This document shows positions 50,778-59,461 of a DNA stretch of 64,000 nt, in pieces. A program made the position numbers and the translations under genes. Source of the DNA: Nocardiopsis_C rhodophaea (lineage in GTDB: Bacteria; Actinomycetota; Actinomycetes; Streptosporangiales; Streptosporangiaceae); the NCBI RefSeq assembly GCF_039530945.1, contig NZ_BAAAPC010000002.1, positions 1 through 64,000 of the forward strand. The letters run 5' to 3'. The notes under the pieces are model-generated. The model was not told the origin of the DNA. It did not search any database and saw nothing but the letters and a program-made list of their open reading frames with translations. The number at the start of each line of letters is the position of its first letter. The first letter of the stretch is position 1.

Positions 50778-51200
50778 ATGCAGGTCGACCCTCGCGGACA
50801 GCGATTCGCCGCCGTCGTCACCACCGTCGTTCTCGCCCTCGTCCTGATCACCGGTAGCCACTGGCTCCTGGCCTTTCAGGCGCTGGTGTTCGCCGTCGCC
50901 GTGATGATCGGCGTCCGCCACTCGCCTTACGCGTGGATCTTCGCCCGCTTCGTGCGCCCCAGGCTCGGTGCTCCCCCGGAGCTGGAGGACGCGGCCCCGC
51001 CGCGGTTCGCCCAGGGGGTGGGGCTGGCCTTCGCCCTCGTGGGGCTCGCCGGTTACCTGTTCGTCGGTTCCTGGCTGGGGATGGTCGCCACGGCATTCGC
51101 TCTCTTCGCCGCTTTTCTCAACGCCGCCTTCGGCTTCTGCCTCGGCTGCGAGATGTACCTTCTGCTCCGCCGCCTGCCCCTCCCGGGCAAGGCCGCATAG
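50778..51200 (+). CDS. DUF4395 membrane protein
   Basis: This 140-residue protein begins VDPRGQRFAAVVTTVVL and has four hydrophobic segments, with a FGFCLGCEMYLLLRR end where Cys-x-x-Cys faces the membrane edge. DUF4395 proteins are typically encoded beside thiosulfate sulfurtransferases and thioredoxins and probably carry a redox-active or sulfur-handling Cys pair. Here it lies between a thioredoxin-fold gene and a rhodanese gene, the same context as in other actinobacteria. Confidence 0.88.
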   Translation: MQVDPRGQRFAAVVTTVVLALVLITGSHWLLAFQALVFAVAVMIGVRHSPYAWIFARFVRPRLGAPPELEDAAPPRFAQGVGLAFALVGLAGYLFVGSWLGMVATAFALFAAFLNAAFGFCLGCEMYLLLRRLPLPGKAA

Positions 51201-51353
51201 GCGCGGCTCGGTGGTTTCAGATGGGGAAGCGCATCACACCGGTGCGTGGGTAGGGACAAACCACATCCGGTGTCCCAAGCACACGGACGACACACAACCG
51301 ACCGATTCGGCCGCTGAGGCCATCGCAGGCAACGATCTATGAGGAGGATCCCC

Positions 51354-52193
51354 ATGAGCCGCTCCGACGTCCTTGTGGACGCCGACTGGGTGGAGGCTCA
51401 CCTGAACGACCCAAGCGTCGTTCTCGTGGAGGTTGACGAAGACACCTCGGCCTACGACAAGGGGCACATCCCCAACGCCATCAAGATCGACTGGAAGAAG
51501 GACCTCCAGGACCCGGTCCGGCGCGACTTCATCGACAAGACCGGCTTCGAGAAACTGCTCTCCGAGCGCGGTATCTCCAACGACGACACCGTCGTCCTCT
51601 ACGGCGGCAACAACAACTGGTTCGCCGCCTACGCCTACTGGTACTTCCGCCTGTACGGCCACCAGAAGGTGCGGCTGCTCGACGGCGGCCGGAAGAAGTG
51701 GGAGCTCGACTCCCGCGAGCTGGTGGAGGAGGTGCCCGAGCGCCCGAAGACCTCCTACAGCGCCAAGGACCAGGACCGCTCCATCCGGGCCTTCCGCGAG
51801 GAGGTCGTCGACGCCATCGGCACCAAGGATCTGGTGGACGTGCGCTCGCCCGACGAGTTCGTCGGCAAGCTCCTCGCCCCGGCCCACCTGCCGCAGGAGA
51901 CCTCGCAGCGGCCCGGCCACATTCCGACCGCCCGGAACATCCCGTGGGCCAAGACCGCCAACGAGGACGGCACGTTCAAGTCCAACGATGAGCTGCGTGA
52001 GCTCTACACCGAGGCCGGTGTGGATCTGAACAAGGACATCATCGCCTACTGCCGCATCGGCGAGCGCTCGTCGCACACCTGGTTCGCCCTGCACGAGCTG
52101 CTCGGCCTGGAGAACGTGAAGAACTACGACGGTTCATGGACCGAATACGGCTCGCTCGTCGGCGTGCCGATCGAACTTGGGGAGGCCCAGTGA
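51354..52193 (+). CDS. Sulfurtransferase (thiosulfate/3-mercaptopyruvate type rhodanese)
   Basis: This 279-residue tandem-rhodanese protein has the N-terminal inactive domain (VLVDADWVEAHLNDPSVVLVEVDEDTSAYDKGHIPNAI), GGNNNWFAAYAYWYFRLYG, and the C-terminal active domain with Cys233 in YCRIGERSSHTWF. Enzymes of this SseA/CysA2 type move sulfane sulfur from thiosulfate or 3-mercaptopyruvate to thiols. ATG 51354 follows GAGGAGG. Its last bases overlap the DUF1416 gene (GTGA), a strong sign of joint function. Confidence 0.93.
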   Translation: MSRSDVLVDADWVEAHLNDPSVVLVEVDEDTSAYDKGHIPNAIKIDWKKDLQDPVRRDFIDKTGFEKLLSERGISNDDTVVLYGGNNNWFAAYAYWYFRLYGHQKVRLLDGGRKKWELDSRELVEEVPERPKTSYSAKDQDRSIRAFREEVVDAIGTKDLVDVRSPDEFVGKLLAPAHLPQETSQRPGHIPTARNIPWAKTANEDGTFKSNDELRELYTEAGVDLNKDIIAYCRIGERSSHTWFALHELLGLENVKNYDGSWTEYGSLVGVPIELGEAQ

Positions 52194-52498
52194 GTGACAA
52201 CGGATGCGGAGCGCCGGTCGGCGGCGTCGCCCTCGCCAACGCGGACGCCGGTGACCAGGCGGTCATCCAGGGTGTCGTGAAGCGCGACGGCGCTCCGCTG
52301 CGCGGCGCCTACGCGCGGCTGCTCAACGCCTCGGGTGACTTCGTCGGCGAGGTCGCCACCGGCGACGAGGGAACGTTCCGCTTCTTCGCCGCCGATGGGG
52401 ACTGGAAGGTCCGCGTGCTCGCCTCCCAGGGCTTCACCGCGGAGTACGACGTCACGGCCGAGGTGGGCAAGGTCATCGACCTCCAGGTCGAGGCCTGA
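52190..52498 (+). CDS. DUF1416 family protein
   Basis: This 102-residue protein begins VSDNGCGAPVGG and continues ADAGDQAVIQGVVKRDGAPLRGAYARLLNASGDFVGEV, then FRFFAADGDWKVRVLA. It has a Cys-x-Ala near the N-terminus and a beta-sandwich pattern like a carboxypeptidase regulatory domain. It is almost always translationally coupled to a rhodanese in actinobacteria, as here. GTG 52190 is the only in-frame start that gives this overlap. Role unknown; a sulfur-acceptor protein is a reasonable guess. Confidence 0.9.
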   Translation: MSDNGCGAPVGGVALANADAGDQAVIQGVVKRDGAPLRGAYARLLNASGDFVGEVATGDEGTFRFFAADGDWKVRVLASQGFTAEYDVTAEVGKVIDLQVEA

Positions 52499-52962
52499 AC
52501 GTCCGGCAGGCCCGTGACGCCGCCCGATCCGGCACCGAGCGCGTGCCCGCAGAAGGACTTCCCTTCTGCGGGCACGCGCTCGTCTTTGCCCCTAGGGACA
52601 CGGCGAAAACCCGCGAATTCGTCCGGAGCGCCCCCGTCCCCGCCCCCACCAGGCGATGATCATGGGGATTCTCCCGGCAAAGCGGACCGAACCGGGTTCC
52701 TGACCATGATCATCGCGCAGAAAGGTTCCGGACAGCGCCATTCCCGACGTTGGGGGCGCCCGGCCTAGCCACGCCTGGCCCGTCAGGGGACCGGCGAGCC
52801 CCAACCCCCGCCGCGCTCGGCGCCGCCGTGACCGCTCGGCCGGGCAGCTTCCCGGAGTGCGCGCCCCCGACGCTGGCCCGACCCGGCCCTGTCTGCCAGG
52901 AGACGGGTACCCCGGCACCCTCCCCGCTGTGTCGGCGCTATGGGGTGCGATGATTCGCTTCC
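52499..52962. other. Intergenic region with second copy of the 62-bp element
   Basis: Contains element copy 2 (52654-52715) and, at 52788-52840, sequence matching the right flank of copy 1 (CAGGGGACCGGCG, then GCCCC..CCCCCGCC). Two hairpins (GAAGGACTTCC near 52552 and GCGCTCGGCGC near 52813) may terminate the upstream operon. No gene is recognised. Confidence 0.7.
52654..52715. repeat. 62-bp palindrome-ended element, copy 2
   Basis: Terminal repeats CGATGATCATGG (52654-52665) and CCATGATCATCG (52704-52715). Same length and orientation as copy 1 at 40674, with nine mismatches, most in the right half. Confidence 0.9.
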
Positions 52963-53802
52963 ATGACTCCCGTGATCCTCTCCGCCGTTCTCGGTGCCGC
53001 ACTGCTGCACGCCATGTGGAACGCGATCGCGCACGCGATCACCGACCGCCTTCTCGGCTTCGCGCTGATCGGTGTCTCCGGAATGGTCTGCGGCGGGGCG
53101 CTGGCCGTGGCCACCGGGCCGCCCGCACCGGAAGTCTGGCCGTTCCTGCTGGGTTCGGCGCTGGTGCACGTGCTCTACATGGGCCTGCTCATGCTCTCCT
53201 ACCGGAGCGGGGAATTCGGTCAGGTTTATCCGCTCGCCCGGGGGACGGCGCCGTGGGTCGTGGCGCTGGTCGCCACTCTTGTCATCGGTGAGGCGCTGCC
53301 CCCGCTCCACCTGGCCGGGGTGCTGGTCATCTCCGCTGGGCTGATGGTGCTGGTGCTCGCCGGTGGACGGCCCCGACCTGGCCAGGCCCCGGCGCTGCTC
53401 GCCGCCGTCGCCACCGGTCTGGCGATCGCGGGCTACACCGTCATCGACGGCACCGGGGCGCGCCTGTCCGGGGATACCACCGGGTACCTGGGCTGGCTCA
53501 TGCTGCTGCAAGGGCCGGTGTTCATGATCGTCGCGGTCATCACCCGCCGGGGGCGGCTCGTGGAGCAGCTGCGCCCGATCTGGCGCGTTGGCGCCCTGGG
53601 CGGCGCGTTGAGCGCGGGCGCCTACGGTCTGGTGCTGTGGGCGCAGACCCAAGGGGCGCTGGCGAGTGTCGCGGCCCTGCGCGAGACCAGCATTATCTTC
53701 GGCGCCATCATCGGCACGGTCGCCTTCAAGGAGAGTTTCGGCCATGTCCGATCTATCTCCTCGATTGCTGTCGTGACCGGTATCGTCCTGCTCGCGCTTT
53801 GA
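52963..53802 (+). CDS. EamA / DMT-superfamily transporter
   Basis: This 279-residue membrane protein has about ten helices in two halves (VILSAVLGAALLHAMWNAIAH ... LLAAVATGLAIAGYTVIDGTGA). The Trp-Asn-Ala near the start (HAMWNAIAH) and the E-x-x-P-type helices of each half are typical of EamA transporters that export metabolites. ATG 52963 is the first in frame with a fitting helix. Substrate unknown. Confidence 0.85.
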   Translation: MTPVILSAVLGAALLHAMWNAIAHAITDRLLGFALIGVSGMVCGGALAVATGPPAPEVWPFLLGSALVHVLYMGLLMLSYRSGEFGQVYPLARGTAPWVVALVATLVIGEALPPLHLAGVLVISAGLMVLVLAGGRPRPGQAPALLAAVATGLAIAGYTVIDGTGARLSGDTTGYLGWLMLLQGPVFMIVAVITRRGRLVEQLRPIWRVGALGGALSAGAYGLVLWAQTQGALASVAALRETSIIFGAIIGTVAFKESFGHVRSISSIAVVTGIVLLAL

Positions 53803-53920
53803 ATTACCGGTCACGTTATTTTCAGCGAGGTCGTGACAACTCGGCTACCGCCTGAAACCATTCCACCGTACCCATCCCGATCTCCCCGGCTCCCGTGGCC
53901 CGGGCAGGAGGTGCGACGCG

Positions 53921-55960
53921 GTGGCAGCCCCTCGATCAGGAGTACAGACCGGGCTGACCTACATCGGATGGCGCCATGAGCTACTGGTTCCGGACCCCGG
54001 TCCGGCGCCCCGCCGTCCCGCACCCCCGGAGAGCGTCGCCATCACCGAGGAGTGGCGCGCCGCCCAGTGGCGCCACGAGGCGAGAACGAACCGGCCCCTC
54101 ACCGCCCTCCTGGCCCTGCTGGCCCTCGTAGCCGTGGTCTGCGTCGGCCTGTGGCCGATGCGCATCCTCCCCGGACTTGTCGCGCTGGGCCTGTGCCTGG
54201 CCTGCCTCGCTATGGCTGTGCCCATCGTGGTCGCCCTGCTGCAGAGTCGCCAGGCGATGGCCGAGCGCCTGCGCCGGGAGGAGGCCCGCCTCGCCGAAGA
54301 GCAGGAGCGGCTCGACGCGGAACAGCGCGAGCGTCTGGAGGAGCACGCCCGTCAGTACGCGGAATGGCAGACCCGCCAGCGCGCCTTCGAGGCGCAGCCC
54401 CGCTGGTACGGGGTGCGGGTGCCCGAGAACGCCGGAACCATGGTCGTCGCGGGAGGAACCGACGCCGGCTGGTCGGCCCTGCTCACCACCATCGGGGCGT
54501 CGCGGCTGCGCAGCGGGCGCGACCTGACCGTCGTGGACCTCTCCGGCCGCGCCCTCGCCCGCGACCTCATGGCGTTGGTCAAGCGCTGCGGCATCACACC
54601 GCGCATCCGCGTCCTCCCCGCTGGCCTGCAGCGGCTCCACCTCGGCACCGACCTCGACGGGGCGCAGCGCGCCCGCATCCTCTCGTCGGTCGCCTCGGCC
54701 CTCGACCCCAAGGCCGACATCGACATCGACGAGATGCTGCTCCTGCAGATCCTTGAGGTCGTCGGCCCGGGGGCGAGCGTCTCCGCTGTCATCGGCGGAC
54801 TGCGCGCCCTGGCCGACCCCGGCGAAGGAGCGGCGGTCCGGAGCGACCCCGCTCTGATGCTGCTCAGCCCGGAGCAGCGGGCCGAGGTCCGCGCCCGCTG
54901 CGGGGCGGACCGGTCGGTCATGGAGCGCGCCTGGGAACTGGAGCGGCACATCGCCCCCTTCGAGGGCATCGGTACGCGCTGCGGCGACGAGCCCTACGCG
55001 CAGATCAAGGTGATCGCCACCGACCGCGCCGCGGGGGACGTCTCCACGCGCGCCTACGGCACCTACGCCGTCGCCGCCCTGCGCGAGCTGCTGGAGCTGC
55101 GCTCCCGCGGTCCCCACAACGAGCGGCGCGCCCCCCGGCCGTGGGCCAACACCATCGTGGTGTGCGGCGCCGACGTGCTCCCGGCCGCCGAGATCGATCG
55201 GCTGATCGGCGCGGCCTCATGGTCCGGAGTCGGCCTGGTGCTGATGATCCGCGAGGTCGGCGAACGCACGGCGCACCGCCTGGCCGCCCCCGGCGTGTTC
55301 CCCGTTCTCATGCGCCAGCCCACCTCCGCGTCGGCGGCGCGCGCCGCCTCCTGGCTGGCGACCGGGCGCGTGGCGGCCTCCGCCGCGGCGGGAGCAGCGG
55401 CCGAGAAGGCGGGGGTTGGGGAGGCGGGTGACGTGGAGGCGCTGGCCGCGAGCAACGGCCACCGGGTGGCGGTACGGCTCCGGATGCACCAGCTCACCGA
55501 GGTCATCGGCGAGGCGCTGAACGACACGGTGGGCGGGGGCTACGTAGCCGAGGACAGCGAGGGCGTCACCGCCCCGGTGCCCGTGCGCACCGCGGCTCCG
55601 CCGGTCACCCCGCTCAACCTGGCCAAGAACATGCGCGTGGCCACCGCCTGGGGCCGCGCCACCACCCAGGCGGCCGAGATCGGCGAGACCGACGGCACGG
55701 GTCCGGTCAGCGACTACCAGCTCGACCCGCACGGCTTGCGCACCCTGCCGCCGACGGCGATGGTCGTCCCCGGTGACGCGGGGCCGGTCCTCACCGACGC
55801 CAACCCGGGCATCCTGACCCTGCCCACCGCCACTCTCAGCACCGTCGAGGAGTCCCGTGGGGAACCGGCCCGCCCGCTGGCGCCCCCCACCGCTGATCCG
55901 GGGGCCGCGCACCCCAATGTCGGCCCGCCTCCTGAGCGCCTGGACTGGCGCGCGGTCTGA
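53921..55960 (+). CDS. Large membrane-anchored protein with a degenerate FtsK/HerA-like ATPase fold
   Basis: This 679-residue protein has an N-terminal soluble leader, two close membrane helices (ALLALLALVAVVCVGL and LVALGLCLACLAMAVPIVVALL, about 60-105), and a charged coiled coil (RLRREEARLAEEQERLDAEQ, about 115-160). A Rossmann-like P-loop domain follows. The Walker A position reads AGGTDAGWSALLTTIG, lacking the Lys-Ser/Thr; a DLTVVDLSGRALARDLM strand and ANTIVVCGADVLPAAEIDRLIGAAS, with no Walker B Glu, come next. The layout suggests a HerA/FtsK/VirD4-type fold that has lost ATP hydrolysis. The C-terminal 100 residues are Pro/Thr-rich. GTG 53921 follows GCAGGAGG. Function unknown. Confidence 0.6.
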   Translation: MAAPRSGVQTGLTYIGWRHELLVPDPGPAPRRPAPPESVAITEEWRAAQWRHEARTNRPLTALLALLALVAVVCVGLWPMRILPGLVALGLCLACLAMAVPIVVALLQSRQAMAERLRREEARLAEEQERLDAEQRERLEEHARQYAEWQTRQRAFEAQPRWYGVRVPENAGTMVVAGGTDAGWSALLTTIGASRLRSGRDLTVVDLSGRALARDLMALVKRCGITPRIRVLPAGLQRLHLGTDLDGAQRARILSSVASALDPKADIDIDEMLLLQILEVVGPGASVSAVIGGLRALADPGEGAAVRSDPALMLLSPEQRAEVRARCGADRSVMERAWELERHIAPFEGIGTRCGDEPYAQIKVIATDRAAGDVSTRAYGTYAVAALRELLELRSRGPHNERRAPRPWANTIVVCGADVLPAAEIDRLIGAASWSGVGLVLMIREVGERTAHRLAAPGVFPVLMRQPTSASAARAASWLATGRVAASAAAGAAAEKAGVGEAGDVEALAASNGHRVAVRLRMHQLTEVIGEALNDTVGGGYVAEDSEGVTAPVPVRTAAPPVTPLNLAKNMRVATAWGRATTQAAEIGETDGTGPVSDYQLDPHGLRTLPPTAMVVPGDAGPVLTDANPGILTLPTATLSTVEESRGEPARPLAPPTADPGAAHPNVGPPPERLDWRAV

Positions 55961-56140
55961 TCGTGCACCGGCCGCACCGGCCCCCAACGCGCCCGAAGCG
56001 GGCGTCCGTCCGAGGTCCGCGTCCCTTTTGGTCCCACAAGAGGCCACGGGCAATAGGCTTAGGAGGCGCCGCCACTCGCGTCAGGCGCCTTTTCGAACTG
56101 CCTTCCGGCAGCCACCTCCAGCAGCAATTTAGTGGGGATC

Positions 56141-57397
56141 ATGAGCGAACTTCCCTTGCGCGCCCAGTTGGCCGCGGTCTTGGGCAAGGGCGCGGCCACG
56201 CTGTCCCGGGCCACCGGGCGCGGCGACGGTTCCGTCATCGGCGGCCGGGTCGCGCTCAAGGTCGAGCCGGAGCTCCTCGCCAAACTCGCCCGCGGACGCA
56301 GGCTGACGCTGGTCAGCGCGACGAATGGCAAGACCACGACGACCCGGTTGATCGCGTCGGCGCTGCGTGAACTCGGTGAGATCGCGACCAACGAGCACGG
56401 TGCGAACATGCCGACCGGGCACATCACCGCCCTGGCGAACGCCCCGGACGCCCGCAACGCCGTCCTTGAGGTCGACGAGAAATACCTGCCGCAGGTCCTG
56501 CGCGACACCAGTCCGGCGGTCGTCGTGCTGATGAACCTGAGCCGCGACCAGATGGACCGCGCCTCCGAGATCAACCTGCTCGCCAAGAAGTGGCGCGACG
56601 CGCTGCGCCGCAGCGAGGCGCACGTCGTCGCCAACGCCGACGACCCCCTCGTCGCGTGGGCGGGCCTCGGCGCGCGGCACGCCACCTGGGTGGCGGCGGG
56701 GCAGCGCTGGAAGGAGGACTCCTGGTGTTGCCCGGAGTGCGGCGGCCACCTCAAACGTGAGCCCGATCCCCACTGGGAGTGCCCCGAGTGCGGGCTGAGC
56801 CGCCCGGAGACGAGCTGGGCCGTCGACAACGAGAACGACACCATCATCGACTCCAACGGCCAGCCGATGCGGCTGGAGCTCGGCCTGCCCGGCGACGCCA
56901 ACCGCGCGAACGCGGCCGTGGCCGTGGCCACCGCCGCCGCCTACGGCATCCACCCCAAGCAGTCGCTGCCGCGGCTGCGCGAGATCCGCTCGGTGGCCGG
57001 GCGCTACACCTCCGTTGTCACCGACGGCGTCGAGGTGCGGCTGCTGCTCGCCAAGAACCCGGCCGGGTGGCTGGAGTCGTTCGCGGTGCTCAGCCAGCCG
57101 CACGTGCCGGTGATCCTGTCCGTCAACGCGCAGATCCCCGACGGTAAGGACACCTCCTGGCTCTGGGACGTCGACTACACCGTGCTGCGCGGGCGGCGGG
57201 TCTTCGTCATGGGCGAGCGCCGTACCGACCTGGCGCTCCGGCTGGAGACCGACGGGGTCCCGTTCCAGGTCGCCGACACGGTCGCCGACGTCGTCAGCCA
57301 CGTCAAGGCGGAGCAGTCCGGCATCACGCAGATCGACGTCATCGCCAACTACACGGCCTTCCAGCAGATCCGCGCGGCCTACGGCCGCGTGCAGTAG
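56141..57397 (+). CDS. murT: Lipid II isoglutaminyl synthase, MurT subunit
   Basis: MurT with GatD amidates the Glu of the peptidoglycan stem peptide. This 418-residue Mur-ligase-like protein has the P-loop SATNGKTTTTRLI (near 60) and the four-Cys zinc ribbon (CCPECGG near 195, ECPECGL near 212) inserted in the central domain. A DUF1727 C-terminal domain with WLWDVDYTVL closes it. ATG 56141 is chosen; GTG 56132 is in frame with a weaker site. gatD follows 13 bp downstream. Confidence 0.94.
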   Translation: MSELPLRAQLAAVLGKGAATLSRATGRGDGSVIGGRVALKVEPELLAKLARGRRLTLVSATNGKTTTTRLIASALRELGEIATNEHGANMPTGHITALANAPDARNAVLEVDEKYLPQVLRDTSPAVVVLMNLSRDQMDRASEINLLAKKWRDALRRSEAHVVANADDPLVAWAGLGARHATWVAAGQRWKEDSWCCPECGGHLKREPDPHWECPECGLSRPETSWAVDNENDTIIDSNGQPMRLELGLPGDANRANAAVAVATAAAYGIHPKQSLPRLREIRSVAGRYTSVVTDGVEVRLLLAKNPAGWLESFAVLSQPHVPVILSVNAQIPDGKDTSWLWDVDYTVLRGRRVFVMGERRTDLALRLETDGVPFQVADTVADVVSHVKAEQSGITQIDVIANYTAFQQIRAAYGRVQ

Positions 57398-57410
57398 GAG
57401 GGGGGACCCC

Positions 57411-58124
57411 ATGAGCGACTCCAGCAGCGCCCTGCGCCTCGTCTGGATCTATCCCGACCTGCTCAGCACCTACGGCGACAAGGGCAACGTGCTCGTGCTG
57501 CGCCGCCGCGCGGAGCTGCGCGGCATCCCGGTGGAGGAGGTGCACGTCCACTCCAGTGACCCGGTCCCGGCCGAGGGCGACATCTACCTGCTGGGCGGTG
57601 GTGAGGACCGGCCGCAGATCCTCGCGGCGGACCGGCTGCGCTCCGACGGCGGGTTGAAGCGGGCGGCGGAGCGCGGCGCCTGCGTCTTCGCGGTCTGCGC
57701 CGGCTACCAGATCATCGGCGAGAGCTACGGTGACGACGACGATAACCCGCTGCCGGGCGTGGGCATCCTGGACATCCGCAGCGGGCGCGGCCAGGTACGC
57801 GGGGTCGGCGAGATCGTGGCCGACGTCGATCCGTCCTTGGGTGTCGGGCGTATCACCGGTTTCGAGAACCACCAGGGCCGGACCGCGATCGGGTCGTCGG
57901 CTATGCCGCTGTCCCGTGTGGCCAGGGGCGTCGGTAACGACGACGGCCAGACCGAGGGCGCCGTCCAGGGCCAGATTCTTGGCACTTACCTGCACGGTCC
58001 CGCGCTGCCGCGCAACCCGGAGCTCGCCGATCTGCTGCTGCGCTGGCGCGTCGGGGAGATCCCGCCGCTGGAGCCGTCGTGGGGCGAGCGCCTGCACGAG
58101 GAGCGGCTCGCGGCCGTCCTGTAA
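57411..58124 (+). CDS. gatD: Lipid II isoglutaminyl synthase, glutamine amidotransferase subunit GatD
   Basis: This 237-residue class I-like glutaminase has a nucleophile Cys96 in VCAGYQIIGESY, an Asp/His environment (HVHSSDPVPAEGDIYLLGGGEDRPQ) and the loop GFENHQGRT that carries the catalytic His. GatD feeds ammonia to MurT. AGGAGGGG-like sequence precedes ATG 57411. It completes the murT-gatD operon, which ends at a strong hairpin. Confidence 0.94.
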   Translation: MSDSSSALRLVWIYPDLLSTYGDKGNVLVLRRRAELRGIPVEEVHVHSSDPVPAEGDIYLLGGGEDRPQILAADRLRSDGGLKRAAERGACVFAVCAGYQIIGESYGDDDDNPLPGVGILDIRSGRGQVRGVGEIVADVDPSLGVGRITGFENHQGRTAIGSSAMPLSRVARGVGNDDGQTEGAVQGQILGTYLHGPALPRNPELADLLLRWRVGEIPPLEPSWGERLHEERLAAVL

Positions 58125-58243
58125 GGACCCCGCCGCTGCGGCGTCGCGCACGTCCCCGCCTCCGCCGGGGGGTCGGCGGAGGCGGACGGGCCCGGGGCAG
58201 GCACAGTGCTGGGCAGAGACGGAGCGGGGGCAGAGACAGAGAA

Positions 58244-58290
58244 GCGCTGAAGGGCGGTGCCCCCTGTCATGGGGGTCACCGCCCTTCAGC
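58244..58290. terminator. Bidirectional terminator after gatD
   Basis: A 15-bp stem, CGCTGAAGGGCGGTG (58244-58258) with 58276-58290, encloses an inner CCCCC/GGGGG stem (58259-58263, 58270-58274). It lies between convergent gatD and the GIDE gene. Confidence 0.9.
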
Positions 58291-58329
58291 GTTGCGGCAT
58301 CCTCGGCGGGGCGCGCGTGTCCAGGCGTG

Positions 58330-59109
58330 CTACAGGAGGATCAGCAGGGCGGCCAGCAGGATCAGTGCGATGGGCAGCAGGCCGAACCCGAGCAGCTCCT
58401 TGTGCCAGTCGGCGTTGATCATCTCCTGCTCGGTGTGGGTGGAGATGATCACCGGGTCCTCTTCGGTGCCCTCGATCACCATGTCGCCGTCCTCGTTGCG
58501 GCGCGCCAGACCGCCGACGAACAGCTCCTGCCCGGGGCGGATGACCCACTCCTTGTAGGTGCAGCCGGGGGTGAGGCCGGCGGGGCCGATGACCGTGGTG
58601 CTGGTGCACTTGTCCTTGCCCACGGCGGCCAGCTGTGCGGGAGAGAGGATGTCGGCCGGCGGCTCCTCGCTCGCGACGAACTGGTCGACGGCGACCTCGG
58701 CATCGTCGACCTCGGCCCAGTCGGGCGCGCAGAGCACGCTTCCGGTCGCGTCCGTCAGCCGGAACGGCTCATGGGAGTGGAGCCCGAACAGTCGCTCGAC
58801 CTCAAGGCGGTCTCCCGGTCCCCGCTCTTCCCGGTAGTGGTGGTGGGTGACCTCCACGCGGAACCAGACACACGGTGTCTGCGAGTAGGGGGAGGTCAGC
58901 AGGCCTCCCGGCCCCTCGGCGGCGGTCGCGTTGATCTCGGCCCGTGACGGCAGCCGTTCGCATGCCTGCAGACCACCCGCCGTGTAGTCGGGGGTCAACT
59001 CAAGCCGCCGACGGTGCCGGTGCGCCCGCATGGCGCGCAGCCACAGGAAGGCACTGAAGCCGACCAGAGCTAGCGCGATCAGCTGGAGTGTTGGCGCTAC
59101 TTCATCCAC
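58330..59109 (-). CDS. GIDE-domain membrane protein (bacterial E3-ligase-like family)
   Basis: This 259-residue protein has a membrane helix at each end (LIALALVGFSAFLWLRAM; LLPIALILLAALLILL). Between them is the GIDE/BAM-type beta domain known from the mitochondrial E3 ligase MULAN: LLTSPYSQTPCVWFRVEV, ILSPAQLAAVG, and YKEWVIRPGQELFVGGLA. There is no RING finger, so no ubiquitin ligase activity is implied. It is related in layout to the protein encoded at 62299. Role unknown. ATG 59109 starts at the first helix; its stop is followed by the terminator at 58244. Confidence 0.8.
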   Translation of the reverse strand: MDEVAPTLQLIALALVGFSAFLWLRAMRAHRHRRRLELTPDYTAGGLQACERLPSRAEINATAAEGPGGLLTSPYSQTPCVWFRVEVTHHHYREERGPGDRLEVERLFGLHSHEPFRLTDATGSVLCAPDWAEVDDAEVAVDQFVASEEPPADILSPAQLAAVGKDKCTSTTVIGPAGLTPGCTYKEWVIRPGQELFVGGLARRNEDGDMVIEGTEEDPVIISTHTEQEMINADWHKELLGFGLLPIALILLAALLILL

Positions 59110-59461
59110 GGTGTCGTCCTCGTGAACCGATGCGAGTCAATGATTATTCTGGCAGGTCAAGGGGCATTGCCCGATGCCGAATCCATCTGTATCCCGAGGC
59201 GAATCCACGGGGCAATGATTTCGGGTGTTCAGGTTTCGCTAATAGAGGCCCTGGGTAGTCCAGTTCGACGTGCTCTTCGGGTGCGCGGAAGGCCTACGGC
59301 TGATGGTGTTCCGTGCACACATCAGACGCGGAACACATCGCCCCGGTTCCCCGTGGTGGCAAAGAGCACACACATATAAGGATAGGGCCGGTCGTGTGAC
59401 CGGCCCCGTCGTCGTGTCCGATTGTGGCCGCGTGTTTCCGCGCTCGTCATCCGGCCGGTTG
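59110..59461. other. Intergenic region between GIDE gene and ygfZ
   Basis: No gene. Contains the ygfZ terminator at 59385-59406 and otherwise AT-richer promoter-like sequence for the GIDE gene. Confidence 0.5.
59385..59406 (-). terminator. Terminator of ygfZ
   Basis: GGGCCGGTC (59385-59393) and GACCGGCCC (59398-59406) pair perfectly around 4 bases; on the minus strand the stem is followed by TATCCTTATATG. Confidence 0.75.
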
